The position numbers were made by a program, and so were the translations under genes. Below, in pieces: positions 8,004-16,461 of a DNA stretch of 41,207 bases (position 1 is the first letter of the stretch; each line of letters starts with the position of its first letter). The DNA is taken from positions 1-41,207 of the forward strand of contig CANGIC010000004.1 of assembly GCA_947453795.1 (NCBI GenBank), written 5' to 3'. Under the pieces are notes generated by a model. That model saw only the letters and a list, made by a program, of their open reading frames with translations. It ran no database searches and was not told the origin of the DNA. This DNA comes from Flavobacteriales bacterium (GTDB taxonomy: Bacteria; Bacteroidota; Bacteroidia; Flavobacteriales_D; Crocinitomicaceae).

Positions 8004-9704
8004 ATGAAAAATCAAAGCATTAAAGTCTTGGCTTTCGCGGTGGTTGCAGGTAGCCTACTATCGAGCTGTGACCTATTGAAAGACCTTCAATACAAAGTAA
8101 CGCCAAGCCCACTTGAAATGCACGGGGATTCTGTCCGCGTGAGAGTTGAGGTAACTTTCCCGGAAAAAGGGATTAAGAAAAAAGCAAGTGCTGAAATTAC
8201 GCCAATGCTCGGAACAACAGCATTGAAAACGGTGACTGTTCTCGGTGAAAAAGCAACTGGAAACGGTTCTGTTATTCAATACAAGCCAGGCGGAAAAATG
8301 GTATACGAAGATGTTACCGTTTACAAAGCAGACATGGAAAATGCTGATTTGAAAGTTACAGGTAAAGTATACAAAGGAGGTAAAGAAAAAGCGGGGGCAT
8401 TTACAGACACGAAAATTGCTGATGCAACGATCATTACTCCATATTTAGTAAACAAAGATTTCAAGGTAATCTTCGCGAAAGACGAATTTAAGCGTGTTAC
8501 ACCTGAAACGTTTGTTTCTCAATTGAACTATGACAAAGGAAAATCTTTGGTGAAAGCTACGGAGTTGAAAGAGAAAGACATCACTGACTACGCTGCTTGG
8601 TTGGCTGCTGCGCAAGCAAATGCGCGCATCGCCATCAAAACAATTGACGTTGTAGGTTACGCTTCACCAGAAGGGGAAGAAGACAAAAACAACTCATTGT
8701 CTACGGAACGTGCTGAAGCTGGTAAAAAAGCAATGATGGAACTTGCGAAGAAAGCAAAGAACACAGCTGCTCAAGGTGAAGTATATGTATTGGCTGGAAA
8801 AGGAGAAGATTTCAACGGATTCAAGAAAGAGTTGAGTACATCAACAATGAACGAAGACGAAAAGAACTTGGTAATCCGTGTTCTTGAAATGCAAGCAGAT
8901 CCAGCTCAACGCGAGACTGAAATGCGCAACATGGGTAAAACATTTACTTACCTTGACAAAAACATCTTCCCTAAATTGAGAAGAAGTGAAGTTATCGTTA
9001 ACTACGACCTTACTGGTTATACCGATGAAGAATTGAAAGCGCTTGCTGCTTCAACTCCAGATTCTTTGAACCTTGAAGAGTTGTTGTTCACGGCAACTTT
9101 GGTAAAAGACATGAACCAGAAGTTAGCGATCTACAACGTAGCTTGTAAAAACTATCCAAATGACAACCGCGCATTCAACAATGCAGGAGCTGTATTGTAC
9201 ATGCAAAACAAAATGGATGAGGCAAAAGCGAAGTTTGAGAAAGCAAACAGCATCAAAGACAACGCGATTTCTAAAAACAACTTGGCTGCAATCGCTGGTG
9301 TGAAAGGTGACCGAGTTAAAGCAAAACAATTGCTTGGACAAGCGAAAGGTGCTGGAGCTGAAGTGAACTACAACATGGGGATTATTCACATCCAAAATGG
9401 AAACTATGCAGATGCAGTTTCTAGCTTTGGATCTGACAAATCATTCAACGCGGCACTAGCTCAATTGTTGAACGGTAACGCAGATGGTGCAATGAAAGGT
9501 ATTGATGCTTCAGCAGACAAAGATTCTGCTCAAGGATATTACTTGAAAGCTGTTGCTGCTGCACGTGCAAACAATGCAGACTTAGCGGCAAGCAACCTGA
9601 AAAATGCAATCGCGAAAGACGGTTCAATGAAAGGTAAAGCGGCAAACGATCGTGAATTCTTGAAATTCGCTGACAACGCAGCATTTATGGCAGTGGTGAA
9701 ATAA
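8004..9704 (+). CDS. Lipoprotein with OmpA-like and TPR regions
   Basis: A 566-residue envelope protein with a signal ending in the lipobox LLSSC (Cys22). The N-terminal third is beta-rich (Val/Thr, SPLEMHGDSVRVRVEVTFP). The middle, about residues 205-330, has OmpA-like peptidoglycan-binding sequence, IKTIDVVGYASPEGEEDKNN and LSTERAEAGKKAMMEL, then the family's RRSEVIV end. From about 365 alpha-helical TPR units follow (NPNDNRAFNNAG-like, MQNKMDEAKAKFEKAN, QNGNYADAVSSF). Such proteins are common in Bacteroidota and are presumed to tie the outer membrane to peptidoglycan. Codon use is uniform (AAA, GAA, GCA/GCT), suggesting strong expression. A possible but imperfect -7 box TAATATTG lies at 7963-7970. 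It is monocistronic, ending in a good terminator. Confidence 0.75.
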   Translation: MKNQSIKVLAFAVVAGSLLSSCDLLKDLQYKVTPSPLEMHGDSVRVRVEVTFPEKGIKKKASAEITPMLGTTALKTVTVLGEKATGNGSVIQYKPGGKMVYEDVTVYKADMENADLKVTGKVYKGGKEKAGAFTDTKIADATIITPYLVNKDFKVIFAKDEFKRVTPETFVSQLNYDKGKSLVKATELKEKDITDYAAWLAAAQANARIAIKTIDVVGYASPEGEEDKNNSLSTERAEAGKKAMMELAKKAKNTAAQGEVYVLAGKGEDFNGFKKELSTSTMNEDEKNLVIRVLEMQADPAQRETEMRNMGKTFTYLDKNIFPKLRRSEVIVNYDLTGYTDEELKALAASTPDSLNLEELLFTATLVKDMNQKLAIYNVACKNYPNDNRAFNNAGAVLYMQNKMDEAKAKFEKANSIKDNAISKNNLAAIAGVKGDRVKAKQLLGQAKGAGAEVNYNMGIIHIQNGNYADAVSSFGSDKSFNAALAQLLNGNADGAMKGIDASADKDSAQGYYLKAVAAARANNADLAASNLKNAIAKDGSMKGKAANDREFLKFADNAAFMAVVK

Positions 9705-9728
9705 TCCACACCAAAAAAATAGAGAAAG

Positions 9729-9757
9729 AATCCCGCTGTTATGGCGGGATTTTTTTT
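9729..9757 (+). terminator. Rho-independent terminator of the OmpA/TPR lipoprotein gene
   Basis: The stem AATCCCGC with GCGGGATT (9729-9736 and 9744-9751) has a 7-nt loop and runs into eight T. It may also slow convergent transcripts from the minus strand, but the T-tract favours the plus strand. Confidence 0.9.
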
Positions 9758-9773
9758 GGTCCTAACTTTCGGA

Positions 9774-10484
9774 TTAGCGACTTACCACATGGAGGCAGGT
9801 CTGCCAAACCTCGTAAGTCACCCAGCATTTTTTTTCTTTGCGCAGTTCCCATAAGGTGCGCATGAGCATTTGCCCTAAATAATGAACCTCACCTTCTGTT
9901 AGTGGATGTTCGGCAAAGAAGGTCTTATAGGACAGGTCAAAAGTTGTTCCGTGCAGATGTGCACTGTTGCGCACCGAGTTTCGATTTCTCCGTTGTAAAC
10001 GGCGAATAGATTCCTCTGTACGCAGCACGGAAGTGACGGTAAACCGGGTGCATTCCAATCCCGTATTTTCTAATTTTCGCTGAAAGCGCTCCCCTATTTC
10101 CATCAACAGCTCATGTGTCTCGTGAATTAAAAATGGATAGGAATAATACATTGTGTCCAGCACAAAATACTCATTCGGCTGCAGTTCCTTCAAGACTCCT
10201 TGCTGCACCAATTGACCGAGATCTCGTTTATTTTTTGGGACCAACGGAATCCCGTGTTGTTTTGAATGTTCAAAATAAGCCCGAGGTTGATCGCGCAATT
10301 CACCTTCATAATGAATGTCTGGCAAACAGCTAAATCCTCTGTTTTGTAAGTATATCCTATTTCCATGGGAAAATTTTCGCCAACGTAAAAAATTACTTTT
10401 TCCATTGACCCCAAGTGCAATACCACCCGCAAGTGCGACCACAGCAATGCTGCCTAAAAGAAATGTACGTGTTGAATGCTTCAC
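9774..10484 (-). CDS. DUF5715 family protein with M15-peptidase-like zinc ligands
   Basis: The 236-residue protein has an N-terminal hydrophobic segment (about 8-26), so it is exported or membrane anchored. The core VTSVLRTEESIRRLQRRN followed by SAHLHGTTFDLSY matches DUF5715. Within it, Ser174-x-His176-x2-Gly179-x3-Asp183 has the SxHxxG...D spacing of LAS/M15 peptidases (VanY, DD-carboxypeptidases), and His232 near the C-terminus (EVWQTCLHVV) could be the third zinc ligand. A role in peptidoglycan trimming is inferred from this pattern and not shown. It lies 15 nt after a glycosyltransferase gene in the same direction, so the two probably share a transcript. Confidence 0.75.
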   Translation of the reverse strand: MKHSTRTFLLGSIAVVALAGGIALGVNGKSNFLRWRKFSHGNRIYLQNRGFSCLPDIHYEGELRDQPRAYFEHSKQHGIPLVPKNKRDLGQLVQQGVLKELQPNEYFVLDTMYYSYPFLIHETHELLMEIGERFQRKLENTGLECTRFTVTSVLRTEESIRRLQRRNRNSVRNSAHLHGTTFDLSYKTFFAEHPLTEGEVHYLGQMLMRTLWELRKEKKCWVTYEVWQTCLHVVSR

Positions 10485-10499
10485 GAAAAAAGTGCCCGT

Positions 10500-11441
10500 T
10501 TAGTTGCCCATAACCTTGCTTGCCCAAAACCGATACAAGTATTCTTGTTCACGTTGACCAGGTGTTGGCGTTAACGAAAATGGTACTTTGAGTACCGACA
10601 AATCCATCAATGTAGAATATCCGCAACGTGAAATCACCTTTTTTGCGTGTAAAATCGAGGTGTCACTCGTTTTCCAATCCGCTGAACTCTGCGTTGAAAC
10701 AGGAAGTTCTCCCATATTCAGCAAGACATCGGGAGCCGCGATAATTACGGTGTTCTCAGGATCCAAAAGTTTCTTCAACTGCTCACGGATAAATTGTTCG
10801 GCATAAACGGCGGGACCACTGGCAATGATGACCGAATCTATTGTCTTCATCTCTGGGATAGCGTTCAGTTGAAAACGGGACAATGCACCGATATACGCAC
10901 AGTTAAACCCCTTTGTGTTTTGGCTCAAATTTCCTGCAAGCGAAGAATCGATTGTGTCGGGAATCCAAATTTCATCAAAGCACCTCAAAAATTTATCGTG
11001 CATTTTCTGCACCCAACCTTCATACCAGCGAACGGGTAAATTGAGTTGATGAGTCAGTAAAATCGAAGGGACATTTTTCGACCGAAAACCATACCGGTGA
11101 TCTGAAATGACGACATCAATAGCCAACTCATTCACCAAGAGCTCGGTTTGTTCCTGTTCATCGAGCAATCGTTTATTTAGCTGTTTAAATTGCCGTGCTA
11201 AATCAAGTGAAAAATTTCCCTTACCATGAAACACAAATGGGTATCCTTCGTGATTCACCAATTCGATGGAAGGGAAATAGGCACGCAAAATAGCACCTTG
11301 TTCCTCTGAAACTGCAGCAAAAACTGTATTTCCATTGTCCAAGAAAGTTTGCACGAGGGGAATACACCGCGCCACATGACCCATCCCCCAATTGAGTGGA
11401 GAAATCAGAATTCTTTTTTGCTGAATAGTGTTCAGAAGCAT
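10500..11441 (-). CDS. MurG-like (GT-B) glycosyltransferase
   Basis: The 313-residue cytoplasmic or membrane-peripheral enzyme begins with KRILISPLNWGMGHVARCIPLVQTF, the glycine-rich N-terminal loop of GT28/MurG-like enzymes. In the C-terminal half it has IIASGPAVYAEQF, then VISRCGYSTLMDLSVLKVPFSLTPTPGQREQEYLYRF, the nucleotide-sugar-binding segment with the usual GxxT and final Q-x2-E. The substrate is unknown; it is not MurG itself because the donor-site sequence differs and no mur neighbours are present. The start ATG at 11441 is preferred over an in-frame TTG at 11474. It is divergent from clpP and precedes the DUF5715 gene, suggesting a shared envelope polysaccharide job. Confidence 0.8.
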   Translation of the reverse strand: MLLNTIQQKRILISPLNWGMGHVARCIPLVQTFLDNGNTVFAAVSEEQGAILRAYFPSIELVNHEGYPFVFHGKGNFSLDLARQFKQLNKRLLDEQEQTELLVNELAIDVVISDHRYGFRSKNVPSILLTHQLNLPVRWYEGWVQKMHDKFLRCFDEIWIPDTIDSSLAGNLSQNTKGFNCAYIGALSRFQLNAIPEMKTIDSVIIASGPAVYAEQFIREQLKKLLDPENTVIIAAPDVLLNMGELPVSTQSSADWKTSDTSILHAKKVISRCGYSTLMDLSVLKVPFSLTPTPGQREQEYLYRFWASKVMGN

Positions 11442-11536
11442 GGCGCGAAGATACGAAAACACTCCGTCATCCAATGATTCACGACGGAGAGCAAGAAATT
11501 ATCCCCTACTTTTTCATTCTCATACTCAACTTTATG

Positions 11537-11544
11537 TATCTTTA
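11537..11544 (+). promoter_or_regulatory. Possible promoter -7 box for clpP (TATCTTTA)
   Basis: Seven of eight positions match TAnnTTTG (last base A). It lies 31 nt before the clpP ATG at 11575, with no -33 match. Confidence 0.35.
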
Positions 11545-11574
11545 ACCTTCAAATAATTGAAACCATCACAAACT

Positions 11575-12246
11575 ATGTCAGACAGCAACGAATTTAGCAA
11601 ATTTGCCACCAAGCACCTCGGATTAACGAGCATGCACGTTGGGCATTACATTGAGTCCTCTATGACTCCATACATTATTGAGGAACGTCCCATGAACATG
11701 ACACAAATGGATGTGTTCTCCCGTTTGATGATGGACCGTATCATTTTCCTTGGTACAGGAATCAACGACAACATTGCCAACATCATCAACGCGCAGTTGT
11801 TGTTCTTGGAGTCTGTTGATCCAAACAAAGACATTCAAATCTATTTAAATTCACCCGGAGGTTCCGTTTATGCAGGACTTGGGATTTACGATACAATCCA
11901 ATACATCAAGCCAGATGTTGCGACGATTTGTACAGGAATGGCTGCATCCATGGGTGCTGTACTCATGTGTGCAGGTGCTGAAGGTAAGCGTTCCATCTTG
12001 AAGCATGCGCGCGTCATGATTCACCAACCGTTGGGAGGTGCACAAGGACAAGCATCGGATATCGAAATCACAGCGCGTGAAATTCAAAAGTTGAAAAAAG
12101 AATTGTACGACATTATTGCGTTCCATTCGCACCAGACCTACGATAAGGTATGGGCAGATTCAGACCGTGATTACTGGATGACGGCTGAAGAGGCGAAGGC
12201 ATACGGGATGGTTGACGAAGTGTTAACACGCAATCCTAAGAAATAA
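11575..12246 (+). CDS. clpP: ATP-dependent Clp protease proteolytic subunit
   Basis: Serine protease that forms the tetradecameric chamber fed by ClpX. Counting from the ATG at 11575 (MSDSNEF), the catalytic triad is Ser125 (GMAASMG), His150 (VMIHQP) and Asp199 (DSDRDYW), with the exact S-H and H-D spacing of E. coli ClpP. LNSPGGSVYAGL forms the substrate-binding strand and turn. An upstream in-frame TTG at 11557 is unlikely. The N-terminal extension of about 30 residues before YIIEERP is typical of Bacteroidota ClpP. clpX follows 51 nt later, behind a hairpin terminator, so clpP is likely made in excess over clpX. Confidence 0.97.
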   Translation: MSDSNEFSKFATKHLGLTSMHVGHYIESSMTPYIIEERPMNMTQMDVFSRLMMDRIIFLGTGINDNIANIINAQLLFLESVDPNKDIQIYLNSPGGSVYAGLGIYDTIQYIKPDVATICTGMAASMGAVLMCAGAEGKRSILKHARVMIHQPLGGAQGQASDIEITAREIQKLKKELYDIIAFHSHQTYDKVWADSDRDYWMTAEEAKAYGMVDEVLTRNPKK

Positions 12247-12257
12247 TTGACTTAAGG

Positions 12258-12283
12258 CACCACCTGAAAGGGTGGTGTTTTTT
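12258..12283 (+). terminator. Intra-operon terminator between clpP and clpX
   Basis: The stem CACCACC with GGTGGTG (12258-12264 and 12271-12277), 6-nt loop, is followed by six T. Only 14 nt separate it from the clpX ATG, so it either attenuates read-through or ends the clpP message. Confidence 0.85.
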
Positions 12284-12297
12284 CTGACTAATGTTCT

Positions 12298-13527
12298 ATG
12301 TCAAAAAAAAATGAAACAAATTGTTCATTCTGTGGACGATCAAGAAGTGAGGTAGGAATTCTAATTGCTGGAGTTTCCGGACATATCTGTGATAGCTGTG
12401 TTCAACAAGCACATACCATCATTCGGGAAGAAGATGTAAACGAGAAAATTTCGCCGAGCGATGCGAAAGTAAACATCTTGAAACCCACGGAAATCAAACG
12501 AAAGTTGGACGAGTATGTTATCGGACAAGAAGACGCTAAAAAAGTGTTGTCTGTTGCTGTGTACAACCATTACAAACGTTTGAACCAGGTCGTTGATAAA
12601 AATGACATTGAAATCGAAAAATCAAATGTCATCTTGGTAGGACGCACAGGTACGGGAAAAACGCTTTTGGCGAAAACCATTGCCAAGATGTTGAATGTTC
12701 CTTTCTGTATTGCTGATGCGACTGTCTTAACAGAGGCAGGATATGTGGGTGAAGATGTAGAAAGCATTCTCTCTCGTCTTCTGCAAGCCGCTGATTACAA
12801 TGTAACTGCTGCGCAACAAGGCATCGTTTTCATTGACGAAATTGACAAGATTGCGCGTAAAAGTGACAATCCTTCCATCACGCGTGATGTGTCAGGGGAA
12901 GGTGTTCAACAAGCACTTTTGAAATTACTCGAAGGCGCTACTGTTAATGTTCCACCACAAGGTGGACGCAAGCACCCGGAACAAAAAATGATTCAGATCG
13001 ATACCAAGAACATACTTTTTGTATGTGGGGGTGCCTTCGATGGAATTGAAAAGATTATTGCTAATCGCGTTAATCGTCAAACGATTGGCTTCTCTGCTGT
13101 GGAAGAAGAATTGGTCGAACAAGATAGTTTGTTGAAGTACATTAATCCTACAGATGTGAAGACCTTCGGGCTCATTCCAGAATTGATTGGTCGTTTCCCT
13201 GTGCTTACTTATTTAGAGCCCTTGGATGGCGCGAGCTTGAAACGCATCTTGACAGAACCGAAAAACGCCTTGGTGAAGCAATATGTTTCGTTGTTCAACA
13301 TTGATGGTGTGAAGCTTCAACTTGATGCGGACGTATTGGACTTCATCGTGACGAAAGCGATTGAATTCAAGCTAGGTGCGCGCGGATTGCGTTCCATTTG
13401 TGAAGCGATCTTGACGGATGCTATGTATGAATTGCCTTCGGGTAATGAAACGGAGTTCCGCGTTACATTAGACTATGCAAAAGCGCAATTCTCAAAATCA
13501 AAATTGGCGAAACTGCGCGTTGCTTAA
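12298..13527 (+). CDS. clpX: ATP-dependent Clp protease ATP-binding subunit ClpX
   Basis: AAA+ unfoldase that delivers substrates to ClpP. The 409 residues show the N-terminal zinc-binding dimerisation domain (Cys9, Cys12, Cys31, Cys34), Walker A GRTGTGKT at 115-122, the pore loop GYVG at 148-151, Walker B FIDEID at 178-183, the [18 protein letters not shown] segment, the arginine-finger segment [10 protein letters not shown], and sensor 2 in [13 protein letters not shown]. The second position of Walker A is Arg rather than the common Pro; the catalytic Gly, Lys and Thr are intact. No close promoter box is seen in the 14 nt after the preceding terminator, so expression may depend on read-through from clpP. 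Confidence 0.97.
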   Translation: MSKKNETNCSFCGRSRSEVGILIAGVSGHICDSCVQQAHTIIREEDVNEKISPSDAKVNILKPTEIKRKLDEYVIGQEDAKKVLSVAVYNHYKRLNQVVDKNDIEIEKSNVILVGRTGTGKTLLAKTIAKMLNVPFCIADATVLTEAGYVGEDVESILSRLLQAADYNVTAAQQGIVFIDEIDKIARKSDNPSITRDVSGEGVQQALLKLLEGATVNVPPQGGRKHPEQKMIQIDTKNILFVCGGAFDGIEKIIANRVNRQTIGFSAVEEELVEQDSLLKYINPTDVKTFGLIPELIGRFPVLTYLEPLDGASLKRILTEPKNALVKQYVSLFNIDGVKLQLDADVLDFIVTKAIEFKLGARGLRSICEAILTDAMYELPSGNETEFRVTLDYAKAQFSKSKLAKLRVA

Positions 13528-13540
13528 GGGTTAATCCCCC

Positions 13541-14209
13541 TTACGAAATCTGAAATTTACAGTACTTGATTACACTACCTCGCGCAGTGAATAACTGTTC
13601 GTAATGTGTTTTTATGTGGAAAATATCTCGCGTAACGGGATCGATTGTTTCTGGAAGACTTCCGTATAAATCCCAGGTCAACTCAAGGCATTTGTACCCT
13701 TGTTCCTCAATTTGCTCCTCTGTATATTCAAACAGAATATCTGAATCCGTTTTCATGTGAACGATTCCGCCTGGCTTTAAAATTTTGCGGTAGCGTTCTA
13801 CGAAGATGGGAGATGAAAGTCGTTTACGCGGTTTTTTCGGCTGAGGATCTGAGAAGGTCAACCAGATTTCATCGACTTCATTTTCAATGAAATAGTCGTG
13901 TATGAAGTCAATCTTCATTCTCAAAAAGGCCACATTCGTTTTTTCTTGCTCCAAAGCTTCCTTTGCGCCAATGTACATACGCGCACCTTTGATGTCGACG
14001 CCGATGAAATTTTTATCCGGAAAATGATTCGCTAATCCGAGACTGTATTCCCCTTTTCCACAGCCCAACTCCAAGACAATAGGATTGTCATTTTTGAAAA
14101 CTTCAGAACGCCATTTCCCCTTTAAATCAGACGGTACGCCTACTTCAGGTTCAAAGACATTGGGAAATCCCTTCATCAACTCAAACCGACGCAATTTATC
14201 CTTTCCCAT
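13541..14209 (-). CDS. trmB: tRNA (guanine-N7-)-methyltransferase
   Basis: SAM-dependent enzyme making m7G46 in tRNA variable loops. The 222 residues carry the class I methyltransferase core: ELGCGKGEYSLGLA (motif I, about 48-61), NFIGVDIKGARM (motif II), and the family signature IWLTFSDPQPKKPRKRL, followed by VERYRKILKPGGIVHMKTD. It is the last gene of gldB-gldC-DUF2797-trmB and starts 9 nt after the DUF2797 stop. It converges on clpX with only 13 nt between stops. A 6-bp hairpin (TAAGGG with CCCTTA, 13525-13543) covers both stop codons, but it has no T-tract. Confidence 0.95.
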   Translation of the reverse strand: MGKDKLRRFELMKGFPNVFEPEVGVPSDLKGKWRSEVFKNDNPIVLELGCGKGEYSLGLANHFPDKNFIGVDIKGARMYIGAKEALEQEKTNVAFLRMKIDFIHDYFIENEVDEIWLTFSDPQPKKPRKRLSSPIFVERYRKILKPGGIVHMKTDSDILFEYTEEQIEEQGYKCLELTWDLYGSLPETIDPVTRDIFHIKTHYEQLFTARGSVIKYCKFQIS

Positions 14210-14218
14210 GCTACAAAG

Positions 14219-15016
14219 TTACTCAGCTACGGTCAATTGTACCGTATATCCCGTATGTTTTCGAATATTCATCACCATGTCTCCCTCAAAAATCAAGTAT
14301 TGACCCCGAATTCCTTTTAGCACTGCTGAAATCGATGGTGACTTGTCAAAACCAATGCTCTTCACCTTTTCCGGATAAAGTTCAACCGGATAGTTCAACG
14401 AAACAAGGGTATCATCTTCTGAAAAGTAGGTCGTTAAATCCGAAGGCAATTCATCGTGCAAGCGCCATTTTTCGTCCACCAAATCAATGGTCTCATCGGT
14501 TTCATTCTTCAGCATCCGCTGCCAATTCGTTTTATCCGTGAAAAAATCTTTCAGCGCCACTTCCAGCATTCCCGCCTCATAGCGGTTTGGGGTTTCAGCA
14601 AGAATGATGGCCTTCGCTGCACCTTGATCAATCCATCGGGTGGGCAGCTGTGTAGCACGCGTCACTCCTACTTTCACCGCATCGGTGGCCGCTAAATAAA
14701 CAATGTGTGGAACATTGTGGTGTTTCTCCTCCCAATCCGGATCGCGACCTTCACCCAAATGTGCGCGACACAATTCTGGGCGAATGATGCACTCGGCCGC
14801 ATCGGGTGCTGAGGTAAAGCATGGATAGCAAAAGCCATCGCCAAAAGATTTGTTCGTGTTTTTACCGCACGAAGTACAGATAATTTGACCGTTCCATTCG
14901 AAATGAAGTTTTTTTCCAATGAGCGCATTCATATCAAGCTCTTCATTGAGCGATAAGGTATAATTGACCTGTTCACTCAAGGAGACGCGCATTTTTTTTA
15001 AGGAACCCGAATACAT
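14219..15016 (-). CDS. DUF2797 domain-containing protein
   Basis: The 265-residue cytoplasmic protein of unknown function matches DUF2797. A four-cysteine zinc site is formed by ICTSCGKNTNKSFGDGFCYPCF (about residues 51-72), followed by the conserved EHHNVPHIVYLAATDAVKVG-like stretch, here VPHIVYLAATDAVKVGVTR. That stretch resembles a GIY-YIG core in layout (strand, V-G, then TRWIDQGA). No reaction is established for the family. The ATG at 15016 shares one base with the gldC stop (TAATG), so it is coupled to gldC. A later start at the internal MRVSL is possible because the first residues are not conserved sequence. The link to gliding is positional only. Confidence 0.85.
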   Translation of the reverse strand: MYSGSLKKMRVSLSEQVNYTLSLNEELDMNALIGKKLHFEWNGQIICTSCGKNTNKSFGDGFCYPCFTSAPDAAECIIRPELCRAHLGEGRDPDWEEKHHNVPHIVYLAATDAVKVGVTRATQLPTRWIDQGAAKAIILAETPNRYEAGMLEVALKDFFTDKTNWQRMLKNETDETIDLVDEKWRLHDELPSDLTTYFSEDDTLVSLNYPVELYPEKVKSIGFDKSPSISAVLKGIRGQYLIFEGDMVMNIRKHTGYTVQLTVAE

Positions 15017-15363
15017 TACTTCTCAGGAAGGATTTGCATTTTATCTGCAAAATGGTAGCAGTAATCACGAAGATCTTCTGAAATCAAGTGCTCTCCCGTG
15101 GCTTTTTCAAAGGTATCGGCCATGGTCAATAAGGTTTGGTGAAAGAACTGTTTCATCTCATCGATGGTCAAATCTTTCGTCCACAGGTCGATTTTCATCG
15201 TGTTGTTTTGCGCAGGATCCCAAATGGACAGCATGAATGCCTTTGCGGCAGCATCCGAAACACCACCATCACTTGCACTCCATTTCATTGCTACCGGCAA
15301 ATTGTTCTCATTCAATCCAACCTTGATATCTATTTCCGAGGTTTTAACGATTTTATCCTCCAT
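15016..15363 (-). CDS. gldC: GldC gliding motility protein
   Basis: GldC is a small cytoplasmic protein that, in F. johnsoniae, improves gliding but is not strictly required. The 115 residues match the family throughout: MKWSASDGGVSDAAAKAFML, SIWDPAQNNTMKIDLWTKDL, then MKQFFHQTLLTMADTFEKATG. No signal peptide or membrane segment is present. It starts 4 nt after gldB ends and shares a base with the DUF2797 start, so it is cotranscribed. The gldB-gldC pair is conserved in flavobacteria, often close to nadE, as it is here. Confidence 0.93.
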   Translation of the reverse strand: MEDKIVKTSEIDIKVGLNENNLPVAMKWSASDGGVSDAAAKAFMLSIWDPAQNNTMKIDLWTKDLTIDEMKQFFHQTLLTMADTFEKATGEHLISEDLRDYCYHFADKMQILPEK

Positions 15364-15367
15364 AATT

Positions 15368-16375
15368 TTACTCTATTTCGTATTCTCTAATGATGTCTGT
15401 GTAATGTACTCTCAGCAACTCCTCCACAGATATCTCTTTAACTTCCATATACTTACGCACAATTCTCCATCCTAGAAATTGACCCAAACGATCTGGACCT
15501 TTTTCAGGCAATCCAGGAGTAAAAGGTCCTTCACTCAAGAGGTTTGTCTTGTTCAATTCATCAATTTTAAAGAGCATCTTTTGGTCCACTAAATAGGTCC
15601 AAAGAGCGTATTCATTGTCTAAGGCCCATTTGTAATCTGCCTCTGAATAGCGAGGAATAATCGATTCTGGTGCATCGGGAAGTGCCGCTTCTGTGAGGTA
15701 TAAAATCTTTCCCCAGCGAATGATTTGTTCGGCGAGGTTGCCGTCAATTTCTGGACCGTAATGCGTCATGAACCACGAACAGAACGCATCCCTCACGAGA
15801 TAGCGACGATCCATTCCTTCTTTAATCCATCCAAAAAACATGTCATTCGGCAAATCCTTAATCACGGGAGAATTTTCACCGAGGTAGCGTTCCAATCCGA
15901 TGCCGATTTCCTTTTGCGAGCTGAATGCACTCGAGGTAAATACCGAATTCATGAACACGATAGTTTGTGGAATAGCTGCCTTCGGGATGTGGTATTTGAT
16001 GTGTCGAAATCCATCGATGATTTCTTCTTTAACCCCAGATAAATCCTTGAACTCACGTTGGATGGCCTTTTCAACGCGAGACATGAATGGATCATTTTTA
16101 AATTGCGTCAAACTATTGATCAATGCCGTATCGCTGATTCGACCTACCCGCAAGCAATACCCAAGTTCGTACTCGTACATTTCGGGAATTCGAGCGCGAA
16201 AATCAGCATCTGCTTTCAAGAAATCACGGCCATTCGAAGTGGCCCAAATGGAATCCATGTTCACAAATCCAATGTTCACCTTGACATCAGAAGCATCAAC
16301 ATCCAAGGGGTCATTCGCGCAAGAAGATATCAGTAGGGCAATTGAACCTCCAAGAAAAAAGCTTTTGATACTCAT
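15368..16375 (-). CDS. gldB: GldB gliding motility lipoprotein
   Basis: The 335-residue lipoprotein is required for gliding and T9SS secretion in F. johnsoniae; its mechanism is unknown. The signal ends in the lipobox LISSC (Cys19). Family segments include VNIGFVNMDSIWA, the central HIKYHIPKAAIPQTIVFMNSVF, IGIGLERYLGENSPV, and the C-terminal DRLGQFLGWRIVRKYMEV. These last parts (GIGLE.YLG, GWRIV..Y) resemble DUF2268-like proteases, but no HExxH is present. It is the first gene of its operon and has a -7 box 23 nt upstream. The divergent PorT-like gene has a promoter whose -33 box lies inside the first codons of gldB. Confidence 0.93.
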   Translation of the reverse strand: MSIKSFFLGGSIALLISSCANDPLDVDASDVKVNIGFVNMDSIWATSNGRDFLKADADFRARIPEMYEYELGYCLRVGRISDTALINSLTQFKNDPFMSRVEKAIQREFKDLSGVKEEIIDGFRHIKYHIPKAAIPQTIVFMNSVFTSSAFSSQKEIGIGLERYLGENSPVIKDLPNDMFFGWIKEGMDRRYLVRDAFCSWFMTHYGPEIDGNLAEQIIRWGKILYLTEAALPDAPESIIPRYSEADYKWALDNEYALWTYLVDQKMLFKIDELNKTNLLSEGPFTPGLPEKGPDRLGQFLGWRIVRKYMEVKEISVEELLRVHYTDIIREYEIE

Positions 16376-16393
16376 TGATATTCCTTATTTTTG
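16364..16393 (+). promoter_or_regulatory. Promoter of the PorT-like gene and nadE (TTTG-N18-TATTTTTG)
   Basis: The -33 TTTG at 16364-16367 and the -7 box TATTTTTG at 16386-16393 have an 18-nt spacer, close to the Bacteroidota optimum. The -33 box lies within the first four codons of gldB on the other strand. The predicted leader is about 60 nt. Confidence 0.6.
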
Positions 16394-16397
16394 ACCT

Positions 16398-16405
16398 CAA
16401 AAGTA
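16398..16405 (-). promoter_or_regulatory. Promoter -7 box for the gldB operon (TACTTTTG)
   Basis: Full match to TAnnTTTG, 23 nt upstream of the gldB ATG. Only 4 bp separate it from the divergent -7 box at 16386-16393, so the two promoters probably cannot be occupied at the same time. Confidence 0.6.
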
Positions 16406-16461
16406 CGCAAAATCAAATGAGTTGAAGCGGACTGATGAACAAGAATTAAACGCAAAACGCT

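Noticed and set aside
13525-13543. Terminator between clpX and trmB
   Set aside because: A 6-bp hairpin covers both stop codons but there is no T-tract on either strand, so it is not listed as a terminator.
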